A stretch of 64,000 nt of DNA from Actinoallomurus purpureus (GTDB lineage: Bacteria > Actinomycetota > Actinomycetes > Streptosporangiales > Streptosporangiaceae). The notes under the pieces are model-generated. The model worked only from the letters and a program-made list of their open reading frames with translations, was not told where the DNA came from and did no database searches. Every line of letters begins with the position of its first letter. Position 1 is the stretch's first letter. Positions 35,110-43,369 of the stretch are shown here, in pieces. Where the stretch lies: contig NZ_JAMXMY010000024.1 of NCBI RefSeq assembly GCF_024055795.1, forward strand, positions 62,001-126,000. The letters run 5' to 3'. Position numbers and translations under genes: made by a program.

Positions 35110-35344
35110 GCGGACGCGCCCGCCGCGCCGTGGCACGGTCCAGCGGGACGGCGACGGCCGAACGGCAGGCCTGCGGCCCAGCGGCGACGGTCCGCCGGGT
35201 CTGCGACCGAGCGGCCGTCTGAGAGGTCCGCGGGCCGGCGACGGCCGGCCGGCGACTCCGCGGCCGAGCGCCGGCGTTCGAGGAGGTCTGCGGACGAGCG
35301 GCGGCGGTCCGGTAGATCTGCGGCCCGCACGCCTCTCGGGGCGG

Positions 35345-35881
35345 TCAGCCGAGGCCGAGGTCGTCCAGGGTGAACACCGAGCGGTACTCCAGCCCCGCCT
35401 CGGCGATGCGGGGCCCGGCTCCCCGCTCCACGATGGTGGCCACGCCGACGACGTCGGCACCGGCCTCACGGAGCGCCTCGACCGCGGTCAGCACCGAGCC
35501 CCCGGTCGTGGAGGTGTCCTCCACGGCGAGCACCCGGCGCCCGGCGACGTCGGGCCCTTCGACACGCCGCTGCAGCCCGTGGGCCTTGCCCGTCTTGCGC
35601 ACGACGAACGCGTCGAGGTGACTGCCGCGCGCGGCGGCGGCGTGCAGCATCGCGGTGGCGACCGGATCGGCGCCGAGCGTCAGCCCGCCGACGGCCTCGT
35701 AGCCGAGGTCCTCGGTGAGGTCGAGCATCGCCCGCCCGACGATCGGCGCGGCACGCCCGTCGAGGGTCACGCGGCGCAGATCGACGTAGAAGTCGGCCTC
35801 CTGCCCGGACGACAGGACCACCTTGCCGTGGACCACGGCCTTGCTCTTGATCTCGGCCAGGAGATCGTCGCGATCCGTCAT
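35345..35881 (-). CDS. pyrE: Orotate phosphoribosyltransferase
   Basis: A 178-residue enzyme making OMP from orotate and PRPP in pyrimidine synthesis. The ATG at 35881 is preceded by TAGAGT seven bases upstream (leaderless). Seen: VLSSGQEADFYVDLRRVTLD (orotate loop), GGLTLGADPVATAM, VVRKTGKAHGLQRRVEGPD (flexible catalytic loop with Lys), VLAVEDTSTTGGSVLTAVEAL (PRPP-binding motif) and AGLEYRSVFTLDDLG. The divergent hydrolase-like gene starts 18 bp away, so the promoters overlap. Confidence 0.95.
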   Translation of the reverse strand: MTDRDDLLAEIKSKAVVHGKVVLSSGQEADFYVDLRRVTLDGRAAPIVGRAMLDLTEDLGYEAVGGLTLGADPVATAMLHAAAARGSHLDAFVVRKTGKAHGLQRRVEGPDVAGRRVLAVEDTSTTGGSVLTAVEALREAGADVVGVATIVERGAGPRIAEAGLEYRSVFTLDDLGLG

Positions 35882-35899
35882 GGGGGAAACTCTATCGAC

Positions 35900-36547
35900 A
35901 TGACACCCGGCACCCTCGTCCTGCTGCACAGTCCGCTGACCACCGCGTCCGCCTGGGGAACCCTGCCGGAGGCCCTCGGCCCGTACGACGTCGTGGTGCC
36001 GGAGATCACCGACGACGACCGGCCGCCGTACGCCGGCCGTTACGTCGCCCGCGCGGCGCTGGAGATCACCAGGGCGGGCGTGCGGCCGCCCGTCGTCCTG
36101 GTCGGCCACGGGGGAGCCGGCCCGCTGCTCCCGCCGATCGGCGCGGCCCAGCGCGCGGCGCATCGCCTCGTCGGCGGGTACGTCTTCGTCGACGCGGAGC
36201 TGCCGCCGCCGGCGGGGGCGAGCCGCCTGGACCAGGCGGGCGCGTTCGGCGCGGAGTTCGCCGCGTCGCTGAAGGCAGGTGGGCGGTTCCCCGACGAGGA
36301 GCCGCCCGCCGGCGTGACCGCGCGCCCGCGCGACGAGGGCTTCTTCACCGAGCCGCTGCCGATGCCGCAGGACTGGCCCGACGCGCCCTGCGGATACCTT
36401 CGCACGTCGGCGGCGTACGAGAGACAGGCCGCGCAGGCCCGGCTGCGTGGCTGGACCGTCGCCGCGAACGACGGCGGGCACTTCGCCGCCGTCGCCGATC
36501 CGGCCGCGACGGTGCACGCGCTCACCGCGCTGATCGCCGCCCTCTGA
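35900..36547 (+). CDS. Alpha/beta-hydrolase-fold protein lacking the catalytic Ser
   Basis: A 215-residue protein: LVLLHSPLTTASAWGTLPEAL (oxyanion strand), PPVVLVGHGGAGPLLPPIG (nucleophile elbow), VFVDAELP and a terminal NDGGHFAAVADPAATVHAL with the catalytic-type His. The elbow reads G-H-G-G-A-G where active hydrolases have GxSxG, so the nucleophile is Gly. It may be a binding protein or a pseudo-hydrolase. Its start is 18 bp from that of divergent pyrE. Confidence 0.83.
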   Translation: MTPGTLVLLHSPLTTASAWGTLPEALGPYDVVVPEITDDDRPPYAGRYVARAALEITRAGVRPPVVLVGHGGAGPLLPPIGAAQRAAHRLVGGYVFVDAELPPPAGASRLDQAGAFGAEFAASLKAGGRFPDEEPPAGVTARPRDEGFFTEPLPMPQDWPDAPCGYLRTSAAYERQAAQARLRGWTVAANDGGHFAAVADPAATVHALTALIAAL

Positions 36548-36951
36548 GCCCGCGACACACCAGAGGCACAGTGCCGGTCGGCTGTCCCGGAGGCATGATC
36601 ATTATGTCCGCTGGGGGAGGCCGGCGGGATATTCCCCACGCATGAAGCGGGTGGTACCGTCGCCCATCGGGCACCTGACCTTGACGGTCTTCCCAAGTCA
36701 GCGGTGACGCGGCGCTCCCCGTCATACAGTGGCGAGCGACGGAGTCAACGGTGACACGCGGGAGGAGTGACGTCACCCGGGTGCGGAAAGCGGCATTTGC
36801 CTCATAATCTCGAGGAGCAGCCAATCACTGGATCGGCCCACGCCGACGGCGGACTTCACTACGCTGTGGTTCCCGAGGTCGCTCGCCGGCTCGAAAGCTC
36901 ACCCGTGGGTCACTGATAAGGGTCTCGTGCCGAGAAAGGGGGCGGTGTCGC
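36548..36951. other. Intergenic region before the NYN gene
   Basis: 404 bp without a convincing gene. Short ORFs on both strands have no Shine-Dalgarno and no recognisable sequence. The right end holds the promoter and the GAAAGGGGGC ribosome site of the gene at 36952. Nothing else is seen. Confidence 0.5.
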
Positions 36952-38118
36952 GTGGATCGCTGTGCGCTGTTCGTAGATGCCGGCTATCTGCTGGCGGACG
37001 GCGCGATGGCGGTGCACGGAACCCGCCGTCGCGAAGCGGTGTCGTGGGATTTCGGGGGCATCCTTCAGCTCCTCGGCAACCTCGCTCGCGAGCGCACCGG
37101 TCTGCCGCTGCTGCGCTGCTACTGGTACGAGGCGACCGTCGAGGGTCGCCGTACACCGGAGCACGACGGGCTGGCCGATCTGCCGGGCATCAAGCTGCGG
37201 CTCTCCCGGATCCGCCCGGGCCGCCGCGAGGGCGTCGACACCGAGATCCACCGTGACCTGATGACGCTCGCCCGCAACGGCGGGGTCGCCGACGCCGTCA
37301 TCGTCAGTGGCGACGAGGACCTCGCCCAGGTGATCGCCGACGCGCAGGACCTCGGCGTGCGCGTCACCGTCGTGCACGTGGCCGTCGACGGCAACTGGAC
37401 GATCTCTCGTGTGCTCCGGCAGGAGTGCGACGACCTCATCGAGATCGGCTCCGGTCACCTCCGGCCGTACGTCAACCTGCTGACCGGCGCGGGCACCTCG
37501 GCTTCACCGCTGTCCAACGGCCAGTCCAACGGTTCGAGCACCGCGCTCGCCCCGCTGCGGCCGTCGACGCAGCACGGCGCCGCGCCGCCCAGCACGCCCA
37601 TCACCCCGTCTCCGTCGCCGTCGCCGCAGCTCGGCCCCTCCACGAACACCACCTCGTCCGGCCTCGGCCGCCACTCCGGCGCCGGTCAGTCGGTCACACC
37701 GACTCCGCCGCTGCGCTCGGTTCCCACGCACTCGGCCCCGACGCCGTCGGTGTCGCCGCCGAGCCCGTCGCCGCCCGCGAACGCGACCGGTCCGCAGTAC
37801 CCTCAGCAGCCCGTCGGCCCGTACACCGGCCCGCAGCAGATCACGCCGACCCCGGTCCATCAGTCGACGCCGACGCTGGCCGACGCCGTGAAGGCGGCGC
37901 ACAAGGAGGGGCAGGACTTCGGCGAGTCGGTCGCCCGTGACGCCCCCGCCCTGTGGCTGGAGGCCGTGCTGGCGCGCAAGCCGCGGATGCCCTCGGACCT
38001 GGAGGCACGGCTGCTGCAGGGTTCGTCGCTGCCGATCGACTTCCTGCTGCACGACGAGGTGCGTCACGCGCTGCGACGCGGCTTCTGGGACGCGCTGGAA
38101 CGCTCGCGGCGCAGCTGA
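36952..38118 (+). CDS. NYN-domain (PIN-like nuclease) protein with low-complexity linker
   Basis: A 388-residue protein. The N-terminal NYN/LabA domain (1-~165) shows CALFVDAGYLLADG (Asp), YEATVEGRRTPEHDGLADLPG, GVDTEIHRDLMTLARNG, AVIVSGDEDLAQVIADAQ (Asp cluster) and VTVVHVAVDGNWTISRVLRQ, consistent with metal-dependent RNase activity. A Pro/Ser/Thr linker of ~130 residues follows. The C-terminal ~90 residues are helical (ADAVKAAHKEGQDFGESVAR, DLEARLLQGSSLPIDFLLHD), like the helical C-terminal domain of related LabA proteins. A TPR gene follows 107 bp downstream. GTG start. RNA target unknown. Confidence 0.85.
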   Translation: MDRCALFVDAGYLLADGAMAVHGTRRREAVSWDFGGILQLLGNLARERTGLPLLRCYWYEATVEGRRTPEHDGLADLPGIKLRLSRIRPGRREGVDTEIHRDLMTLARNGGVADAVIVSGDEDLAQVIADAQDLGVRVTVVHVAVDGNWTISRVLRQECDDLIEIGSGHLRPYVNLLTGAGTSASPLSNGQSNGSSTALAPLRPSTQHGAAPPSTPITPSPSPSPQLGPSTNTTSSGLGRHSGAGQSVTPTPPLRSVPTHSAPTPSVSPPSPSPPANATGPQYPQQPVGPYTGPQQITPTPVHQSTPTLADAVKAAHKEGQDFGESVARDAPALWLEAVLARKPRMPSDLEARLLQGSSLPIDFLLHDEVRHALRRGFWDALERSRRS

Positions 38119-38224
38119 TCGCGGTAACGTCTCTACCGGGCCGGGCCGCTCCGGTCGGCTTCTGGTCGGGCGATCATCCCAAATGACCAGATTCGCAGCA
38201 GGTACGCCGGGTAGCGTCTAGAAG

Positions 38225-38800
38225 GTGACGCATGTGACCGAAGACGATCTCGATGACCTCGAGTTCGAGACTCTCCGCACCGGTGACCATGCCGCTGCGG
38301 CGACACGGTTCGTCCAGTTGGCCGATACGGTCTCAGGCGGTGTTTCCCGCGCCAGCCTGTTGCTGCGTGCCGGTGAACAGTGGCAGCACGCGGGGGACCA
38401 CGAGAGAGCGGCGGAGGCGTACAGCGGCGCGCTGGACGACGGCGGGGAGGCCTACGGCGATCCGCGCATCTATCTCGCGGGTGCCCTGTTCGAGCTGGAT
38501 CGCGCCGACGAGGCGCGGGCACTGATCGACCAGGTGCGGGCCGACGCGTCGAAGGACCCCGAGATCTTCCGCGCGGTCGCCGAGTTGCTGCACGAGCAGG
38601 GCGACCTGGTCGGCGCGCACGACTGGTCCACCGAGGGCGCCGATATCGCCCGGTCGTCCGACCCGGACGCCCTCGAGGGCCTGCTGCGGATCCGGTATCG
38701 CTGCCGCCTCGACCTCGGCCGCCCCGAGGACGACTACGACGCGCTCCTCGACGACCTGCTGAAGAAGACCGACGAGGCCCCGGACCAGCAGTTCTACTGA
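38225..38800 (+). CDS. Tetratricopeptide-repeat protein
   Basis: A 191-residue soluble helical protein. TPR-like units are visible: LLLRAGEQWQHAGDHERAAEAYSGAL, IYLAGALFELDRADEARALI and IFRAVAELLHEQGDLVGAHDW. An acidic N-terminus (TEDDLDDLEFETL) precedes them. TAGCGT (38212-38217) lies seven bases upstream of GTG 38225 (leaderless), with an AGAAGG as well. Likely a protein-protein scaffold. It follows the NYN gene but probably has its own promoter. Confidence 0.8.
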   Translation: MTHVTEDDLDDLEFETLRTGDHAAAATRFVQLADTVSGGVSRASLLLRAGEQWQHAGDHERAAEAYSGALDDGGEAYGDPRIYLAGALFELDRADEARALIDQVRADASKDPEIFRAVAELLHEQGDLVGAHDWSTEGADIARSSDPDALEGLLRIRYRCRLDLGRPEDDYDALLDDLLKKTDEAPDQQFY

Positions 38801-38895
38801 CACCGCTGGGTCAGGAGACCACGGCGCGGCCGTCGTGGATCGAGGCAGCCGGGGCGTGACCGTCGGAGGCAGGAGCGCGGGGCGGCCGTCGGAGG

Positions 38896-40467
38896 TCAGG
38901 ACAGCGGGGCGCGGCCGAGCTCGCGGAACCGGTCCTCGGCGTCAGCGGCCTCCCACCGTACCGAGGCCGTCCGCCCATCGACGTGCACGGTCGCGAGCGC
39001 GTTGTCGAACCAGGGCCCGTCGGTGACCCGCCATCTCAGCGGCGGCCTGCGTACCCCTGCCAGCCGGGCCACCGCCCGGGCGGGCAGGCCGCCGACGTCA
39101 CGGCAGGCCACCTGGTTGGCCCGCTTGAACGGGCCCGTCAGGGGATTGCGCAGCGGCGAGCAGACGACCTGGGAGATCGGCGTACGGGTTCCGCGCACTC
39201 GCGCCAGGTAGGAGTAGTGGACGTCGCCGGAGAGCAGCGTGATGCTCGCCGGCGGGCGCGGGCCGTTCGCGACCTCGAGCAGGATGTCCGCCACCGCCCG
39301 GAACGACGCGTCGAACGCCGCCCAGTGCTCCAGATCGAGGGTCTGCCGGAGCCGCTCCCCGAACCCGGCCGCCCGCCGTCCCCACGCGCCGCCCGCGACG
39401 GCCTCGTTCCACGCCTCCATGTGGTGGATCGCCCCGGGCAGCAGGAACGGCAGGGACGTCGCGACGATGAGATGGTCGACGTCGGCGCGGCACTGCTCGC
39501 CGAACCACGCGAGCTCCGCGTCGTCGAGCATCGCCCGCCGGCCCTCCTCCAGCACGCGCCCGCACCGGCTGTCCAGGACGACGATCCGCGTCCGCCCGTG
39601 TCCATGTACGTAGCTCCAGCGGAACCCGCCGGGTTCCCGGTCCGCCCGCTCGGCGAACTCGTCGACGACCTTCCCCGCGTCCCCGACCGCCGCGAGCACC
39701 GCCTGGTAGACCGGGTCGGCGGCGCGCTCCACCGGTGACAGGTTCCCGAGGTGCTGGTAGATCCAGTACGCGCCGAGCCCGGCGGTGATCCGCCGCTCCC
39801 ACCAGGGATGGGCCCGCATCTCCCGCCGCCACGCCTCGGAGGTGTTCCAGTCGTCGCGGATGTCGTGGTCGTCGAAGACCATCGAGCTGGGCACCGTGGC
39901 CAGCAGCCACCGCACCGCCGGATCCGTCCCCCAGGCCAGCCGGTAGAGGTGGGCGTACTCCTCGAAGTCGGCGATCTCGGCGTACGGCGGCGCGTCGATG
40001 TCACGCCGCGCCGTGATGAACTCCCGTACCTCCGGCGTCGTCTCGTCGGCGTACACCTGGTCGCCGATCAGCAGCAGCTCATCGGGCGGATCGTCGCCTG
40101 CCAGGAGCCGCCGCGCGCACACCGCCAGCGCGTCGACGCCGTGCGTGGCCTCCGAGGCCGGCGCGACCCGGCAGGACCCGACGGCGAACCGCCGCGCCCC
40201 GCCGGGCGTACGGGTGCGGATGGGGCCGGGCGGCGCCCCGGGCTCCGGCCAGACCCGCTCGCCGTCGAGTAGCACGTCGTACGGGGTGTCGGAGCCGGGC
40301 TCCAGGCCGTCGACGTCCACGAGCGCATAGTGGTGCCCGTGGACCGTGAACGTCCGGCTTACGGCGTCCAGGACGCGGACCTCGCACGGCTGATCGGTCT
40401 CCACCCAGACCGTCGCCGTACGGGCACCGACGTGGCGCAGCAACGGCCCGAGGATGAGTCGTGTCAT
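38896..40467 (-). CDS. PhoD-type alkaline phosphatase / phosphodiesterase
   Basis: A 523-residue protein. An N-terminal beta-sandwich (VGARTATVWVETDQPCEVRVL) precedes the PhoD catalytic core: RRFAVGSCRVAP, LLLIGDQVYADETTPEV (metal Asp), SSMVFDDHDIRDDWNTSEAW (metal Asp and His), VVLDSRCGR, ATSLPFLLPGAIHHMEAW and ITLLSGDVHYSYLARV. There is no signal peptide or Tat motif, so unlike classical PhoD it should stay in the cytoplasm. It releases phosphate from phosphodi- or monoesters. The start ATG 40467 has no Shine-Dalgarno. Confidence 0.9.
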   Translation of the reverse strand: MTRLILGPLLRHVGARTATVWVETDQPCEVRVLDAVSRTFTVHGHHYALVDVDGLEPGSDTPYDVLLDGERVWPEPGAPPGPIRTRTPGGARRFAVGSCRVAPASEATHGVDALAVCARRLLAGDDPPDELLLIGDQVYADETTPEVREFITARRDIDAPPYAEIADFEEYAHLYRLAWGTDPAVRWLLATVPSSMVFDDHDIRDDWNTSEAWRREMRAHPWWERRITAGLGAYWIYQHLGNLSPVERAADPVYQAVLAAVGDAGKVVDEFAERADREPGGFRWSYVHGHGRTRIVVLDSRCGRVLEEGRRAMLDDAELAWFGEQCRADVDHLIVATSLPFLLPGAIHHMEAWNEAVAGGAWGRRAAGFGERLRQTLDLEHWAAFDASFRAVADILLEVANGPRPPASITLLSGDVHYSYLARVRGTRTPISQVVCSPLRNPLTGPFKRANQVACRDVGGLPARAVARLAGVRRPPLRWRVTDGPWFDNALATVHVDGRTASVRWEAADAEDRFRELGRAPLS

Positions 40468-41004
40468 GATCTAACGGACTACCGCGCCGAGGCAGACCCT
40501 GTCCACCGAAGTCGCAATCCATGGTGATGTGCGCGGGGTCCGACCGAGTCGGCTACCCACGGTCAGCGACACCGGGGGTTGGAGGCTCCGGTCGGGAAAG
40601 CCATTCTGTCCAGCGTTCCAGCGCCGCGCTGAGCCGGCCGTGGACCGCGACCGTCAGGTCATGCCGAAGTCGACATCGCCGAGTTCATACTGTGATCGGC
40701 CCCTCACGCGAGCTTGGCCACCGGGGACATGGTCACCCTGGTCGGCCGGTTCGGGATCCATGCGGCGCGCACCGCTGGTCAAGCAGGTCGGCCCGGTACG
40801 GCCGTACAAATAGCCGGGACTGCATGAGTGCATTTCAGGTGCACCGATGGCCGCTGCCGGCGTCTGCGGACCTCCCGAAAGCATCGGTTATGCCTCTCTT
40901 AAGGATCACCTAAGGATCTTGCTTAGTTCGGGTCGCTATAACTGTTAAGCCACACAAAAGGGTGTGCCAGGAATTGCCTCGGACCCGAAATTAGGACATG
41001 CACG
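40468..41004. other. Intergenic region and chitinase control region
   Basis: 537 bp. ORFs of 80-130 codons are present but lack starts, motifs and Shine-Dalgarno, so no gene is called. The right third is AT-richer: direct repeats TAAGGATC at 40900-40907 and 40911-40918, a TATAAC -10-like box at 40937-40942 and a small inverted repeat CACAC/GTGTG (40951-40965). All lie ahead of the chitinase gene. Confidence 0.5.
40900..40918 (+). promoter_or_regulatory. Direct repeats TAAGGATC upstream of the chitinase
   Basis: Two copies of TAAGGATC with an 11-bp period (40900-40907, 40911-40918), ending 18 bp before TATAAC (40937-40942). The near-helical-turn spacing over the -35 position suggests an activator or repressor site for chitin-responsive control; inference only. 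Confidence 0.4.
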
Positions 41005-42432
41005 ATGCCCCGTCCCCGCCTGAAGGCCCTCGCCGCGGCCGCGATACCGGTCGCAGGCCTGCTGCTCAACGCGAGTCCGGCCGCCGCCGCGGCCACCTCT
41101 GGGCCCGGTTTCCCCGCCCATTTCGCCGCTCCCTACGTTGAGACGTGGGGTTCGACGTCGGCGATGGCGAACGCCAAGGCCGCCACCGGACTGAAGTACT
41201 ACTCGCTCGCCTTCGTCATCAGCAAGAACGGCTGCAGCGCCTCCTGGAATGGCGACACCTCCATCAGTGACAGTGGGTGGCTGAACGCGATCAACAGCCT
41301 GCGGAGCTCCGGCGGCGACGTCCTCGCCTCGTTCGGAGGCGCCGCGGGCGTCGAGCTGGGTCAGGCCTGTGGCTCGGTCTCCGGCTTGCAGGCGCAGTAC
41401 AAGAAGGTCATCGACACGCTCAACCTGACCCGCATCGACCTGGACATCGAAGGTTCGACGCTCGACGACACGGGTGCGAACGATCGCCGCAACCAGGCCC
41501 TGGCCGCGCTGCAGAAGGAATACGCGGCCGCCGGTAAACACTTGGCCGTCGACTACACGTTGCCGGTCGACCCCACCGGCCTGCCGTCCGACGGGCTCAG
41601 CCTCCTCAAGAACGCGAAGCAGCGAGGGCTGGACGTCGACGTCGTGAACATCATGACGATGGACTACGGCCCGTCGATGGACATGGGGCAGGCCGCCATC
41701 AAGGCTGCCACCGCTCTGCATGATCAGCTCGGGAAGATCTGGACGACGAAGAGCTCCGATCAGCTGTGGGCGATGGAGGGTAACACCCCGATGATCGGGG
41801 TGAACGACGCCAAGAACGAGGTCTTCAGCACGGCCAACGCCACGGCCCTGGAAAGCTTCGCCGCGAGCAAGGGCATCAAGGAACTCGCCTTCTGGTCACT
41901 GGGCCGGGACAAGGCCTGCGCCAGCAACGGCACCCTGTCCGACACCTGCAGTGGTACGTCCCAGAGCTCTTACCAGTTCGCCCGGACGTTCAACGGCATC
42001 ACCGGCGGAAGCGGAAGCAACCCCGGCGGCGGCGACGGAACGCCCTCCCCTGTCAACACGATCAAGGGCTATGGCGGCAAGTGCGTCGACGTGGCCGGAG
42101 CGAGCAGCGCGGACGGTGCGGCGGTGCAGCTGTACGACTGCAATGGCTCGTCCGCACAGAAGTGGACGATCGGCGCCGACGGCACCGTCAAGGCGCTCGG
42201 CAAGTGCCTCGATGTCGCGTACGCCGCCAAGAGCAATGGTTCAAAGGCGCAGCTGTACAAATGCACCGGTCTGGCCGCGGAGAAGTGGACGCCCGGCGCG
42301 AACGGTTCCCTGGTGAACGCCGGATCGGGACGGTGCCTCGACGCCACGGGCCCGAGTTCGGCCAACGGCACACGCCTGCAGATCTGGGACTGCGCTGGCA
42401 GCGCCAACCAGAAGTGGACGCTGCCGAGCTGA
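41005..42432 (+). CDS. Secreted GH18 chitinase with ricin-type lectin domain
   Basis: A 475-residue protein. Signal peptide ~1-30 (LKALAAAAIPVAGLLLNASP, cleaved after AAAAA). GH18 barrel ~35-330: YYSLAFVISKNGCSASWNG, GGDVLASFGGAAG (SxGG motif), RIDLDIEGS with the DxDxE catalytic end (E149), VNIMTMDYGP (MxMDY) and ELAFWSLGRDKAC. A Gly-rich linker (~333-348) leads to a C-terminal ricin B-type beta-trefoil (~351-475) with three CLD/QxW repeats (KCVDVAGA..QKWTI, KCLDVAYA..EKWTP, RCLDATGP..QKWTL). It degrades chitin outside the cell, the lectin binding sugar. Followed by a perfect terminator. Confidence 0.94.
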   Translation: MPRPRLKALAAAAIPVAGLLLNASPAAAAATSGPGFPAHFAAPYVETWGSTSAMANAKAATGLKYYSLAFVISKNGCSASWNGDTSISDSGWLNAINSLRSSGGDVLASFGGAAGVELGQACGSVSGLQAQYKKVIDTLNLTRIDLDIEGSTLDDTGANDRRNQALAALQKEYAAAGKHLAVDYTLPVDPTGLPSDGLSLLKNAKQRGLDVDVVNIMTMDYGPSMDMGQAAIKAATALHDQLGKIWTTKSSDQLWAMEGNTPMIGVNDAKNEVFSTANATALESFAASKGIKELAFWSLGRDKACASNGTLSDTCSGTSQSSYQFARTFNGITGGSGSNPGGGDGTPSPVNTIKGYGGKCVDVAGASSADGAAVQLYDCNGSSAQKWTIGADGTVKALGKCLDVAYAAKSNGSKAQLYKCTGLAAEKWTPGANGSLVNAGSGRCLDATGPSSANGTRLQIWDCAGSANQKWTLPS

Positions 42433-42473
42433 GCGACGCCCCGTCAAGGAATGCTTCTTCTCCCGCACCCTGA

Positions 42474-42520
42474 GACCGCGCTGGTTCGGGCCCATGGGCC
42501 CGAACCAGCGCGGTCGTTTT
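42474..42520 (+). terminator. Chitinase intrinsic terminator
   Basis: A perfect 20-bp stem GACCGCGCTGGTTCGGGCCC (42474-42493) and its complement (42496-42515) around AT, followed by GTTTT. 41 bp after the chitinase stop. Confidence 0.9.
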
Positions 42521-42549
42521 AGCGCCACGGTATACAGGCAGACGTCTCC

Positions 42550-42611
42550 GTTGACTTTGGGATTATCGCCGTCCGCAAGGGCCGAAGAAGGGCGATAGTC
42601 CCAAGGTCAAC
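42550..42611. repeat. Imperfect 21-bp inverted repeat at the IS fragment end
   Basis: GTTGACTTTGGGATTATCGCC (first 20 shown closely; 42550-42570) and its complement at 42591-42611 match in 19 of 21 positions across a 20-base spacer. It overlaps the 3' end of the transposase fragment, so it may be that gene's terminator or a folded-back element end. Confidence 0.6.
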
Positions 42612-43036
42612 GAGGTGAGGGTCGCCACTTCACGGACGCCTTTGGCGTTCGGGACCAGGCTGCGGCGGATCAGCAGGTGGCGGCGTGGGTCGGCGGTGCC
42701 GATCCACGCCCAGGCATACCGGCGTTCGCCTTTGGATCCGGTCCCGCACGATTCGATGACCCAGTCGGCGGCGATCAGCATCTTCAGCGCCGTATCGGCC
42801 CTGGCCGTGGTGGCTTTGGTGAAGGCGATCGGGGTCGATTTGGCCACGGCCAGGACGTAACCGGCACCCACCGACTCCAGCCAGGCGCGCAGGTTCGGGT
42901 CGGCTCCGTAGACCTCGTCGCCGCTCACCCAGGGCGGGAGCCGGCTTTCGGTATGCAGGTCTGCCAGGATTTGGCGGCCCAGCTGCGGTTTGGTGGCGAA
43001 CGCCAGTTCCTCGGGCACCAGGGCTTTGGCGCGGGC
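42563..43036 (-). pseudogene. IS701-type transposase fragment
   Basis: About 155 codons of a DDE transposase without N- or C-terminal parts. [20 protein letters not shown], then [20 protein letters not shown] with the second catalytic Asp of the DEVYG motif, VLAVAKSTP and [19 protein letters not shown] are the middle of IS701-family enzymes. The reading then leaves the family (LTLGLSPFFGPCGRR-stop) at the inverted repeat. The upstream part of the transposase is replaced by the start of an epoxide hydrolase, in frame-less contact near 43036. Confidence 0.75.
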
Positions 43037-43151
43037 TCCAGCCCTCGCCCGGCAGCTGCGCGGTCCAGCGGGTACGGGCCAGGCGGTCGCGCAGGTCGTC
43101 CAGCTCGGCCTGCGGAACGTCGATGTGGAACGGCCGGATCTCTTCGCTCAT
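43037..43151 (-). pseudogene. 5' stub of an epoxide hydrolase gene
   Basis: ATG 43151 opens [29 protein letters not shown] and TAQLPGEGW, the standard beginning of the EHN (epoxide hydrolase N-terminal) domain. After ~38 codons it is cut by the IS701-type fragment. The rest of the hydrolase is missing from the window. Probably disrupted by the insertion and a later deletion. Confidence 0.75.
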
Positions 43152-43369
43152 CGTGTCCCCTACGTCTCGGATGCCGTACGACGTCGTACGGCGTGACCGT
43201 CGCCGCGACCGATTCGAATCGGCGACGTGGTCGACGCTATGCCCCATGTAGGTCGGATCCTGGCCTAGACTCCGGGCCTGCAGCCTCTCGACCCTGGGCG
43301 ACCACTCACCGCGACTGAACGGCACAATGTTCTTTCCGCGAGAAAACGGCCAAAGCGTAAGGATCATGC

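Noticed and set aside
36522-36824. Possible 100-residue minus-strand gene
   Set aside because: Overlaps the hydrolase-like gene, has no start signal and no domain-like sequence.
40521-40913. Possible 130-residue gene before the chitinase
   Set aside because: No Shine-Dalgarno, no recognisable sequence, and it ends in the AT-rich promoter region.
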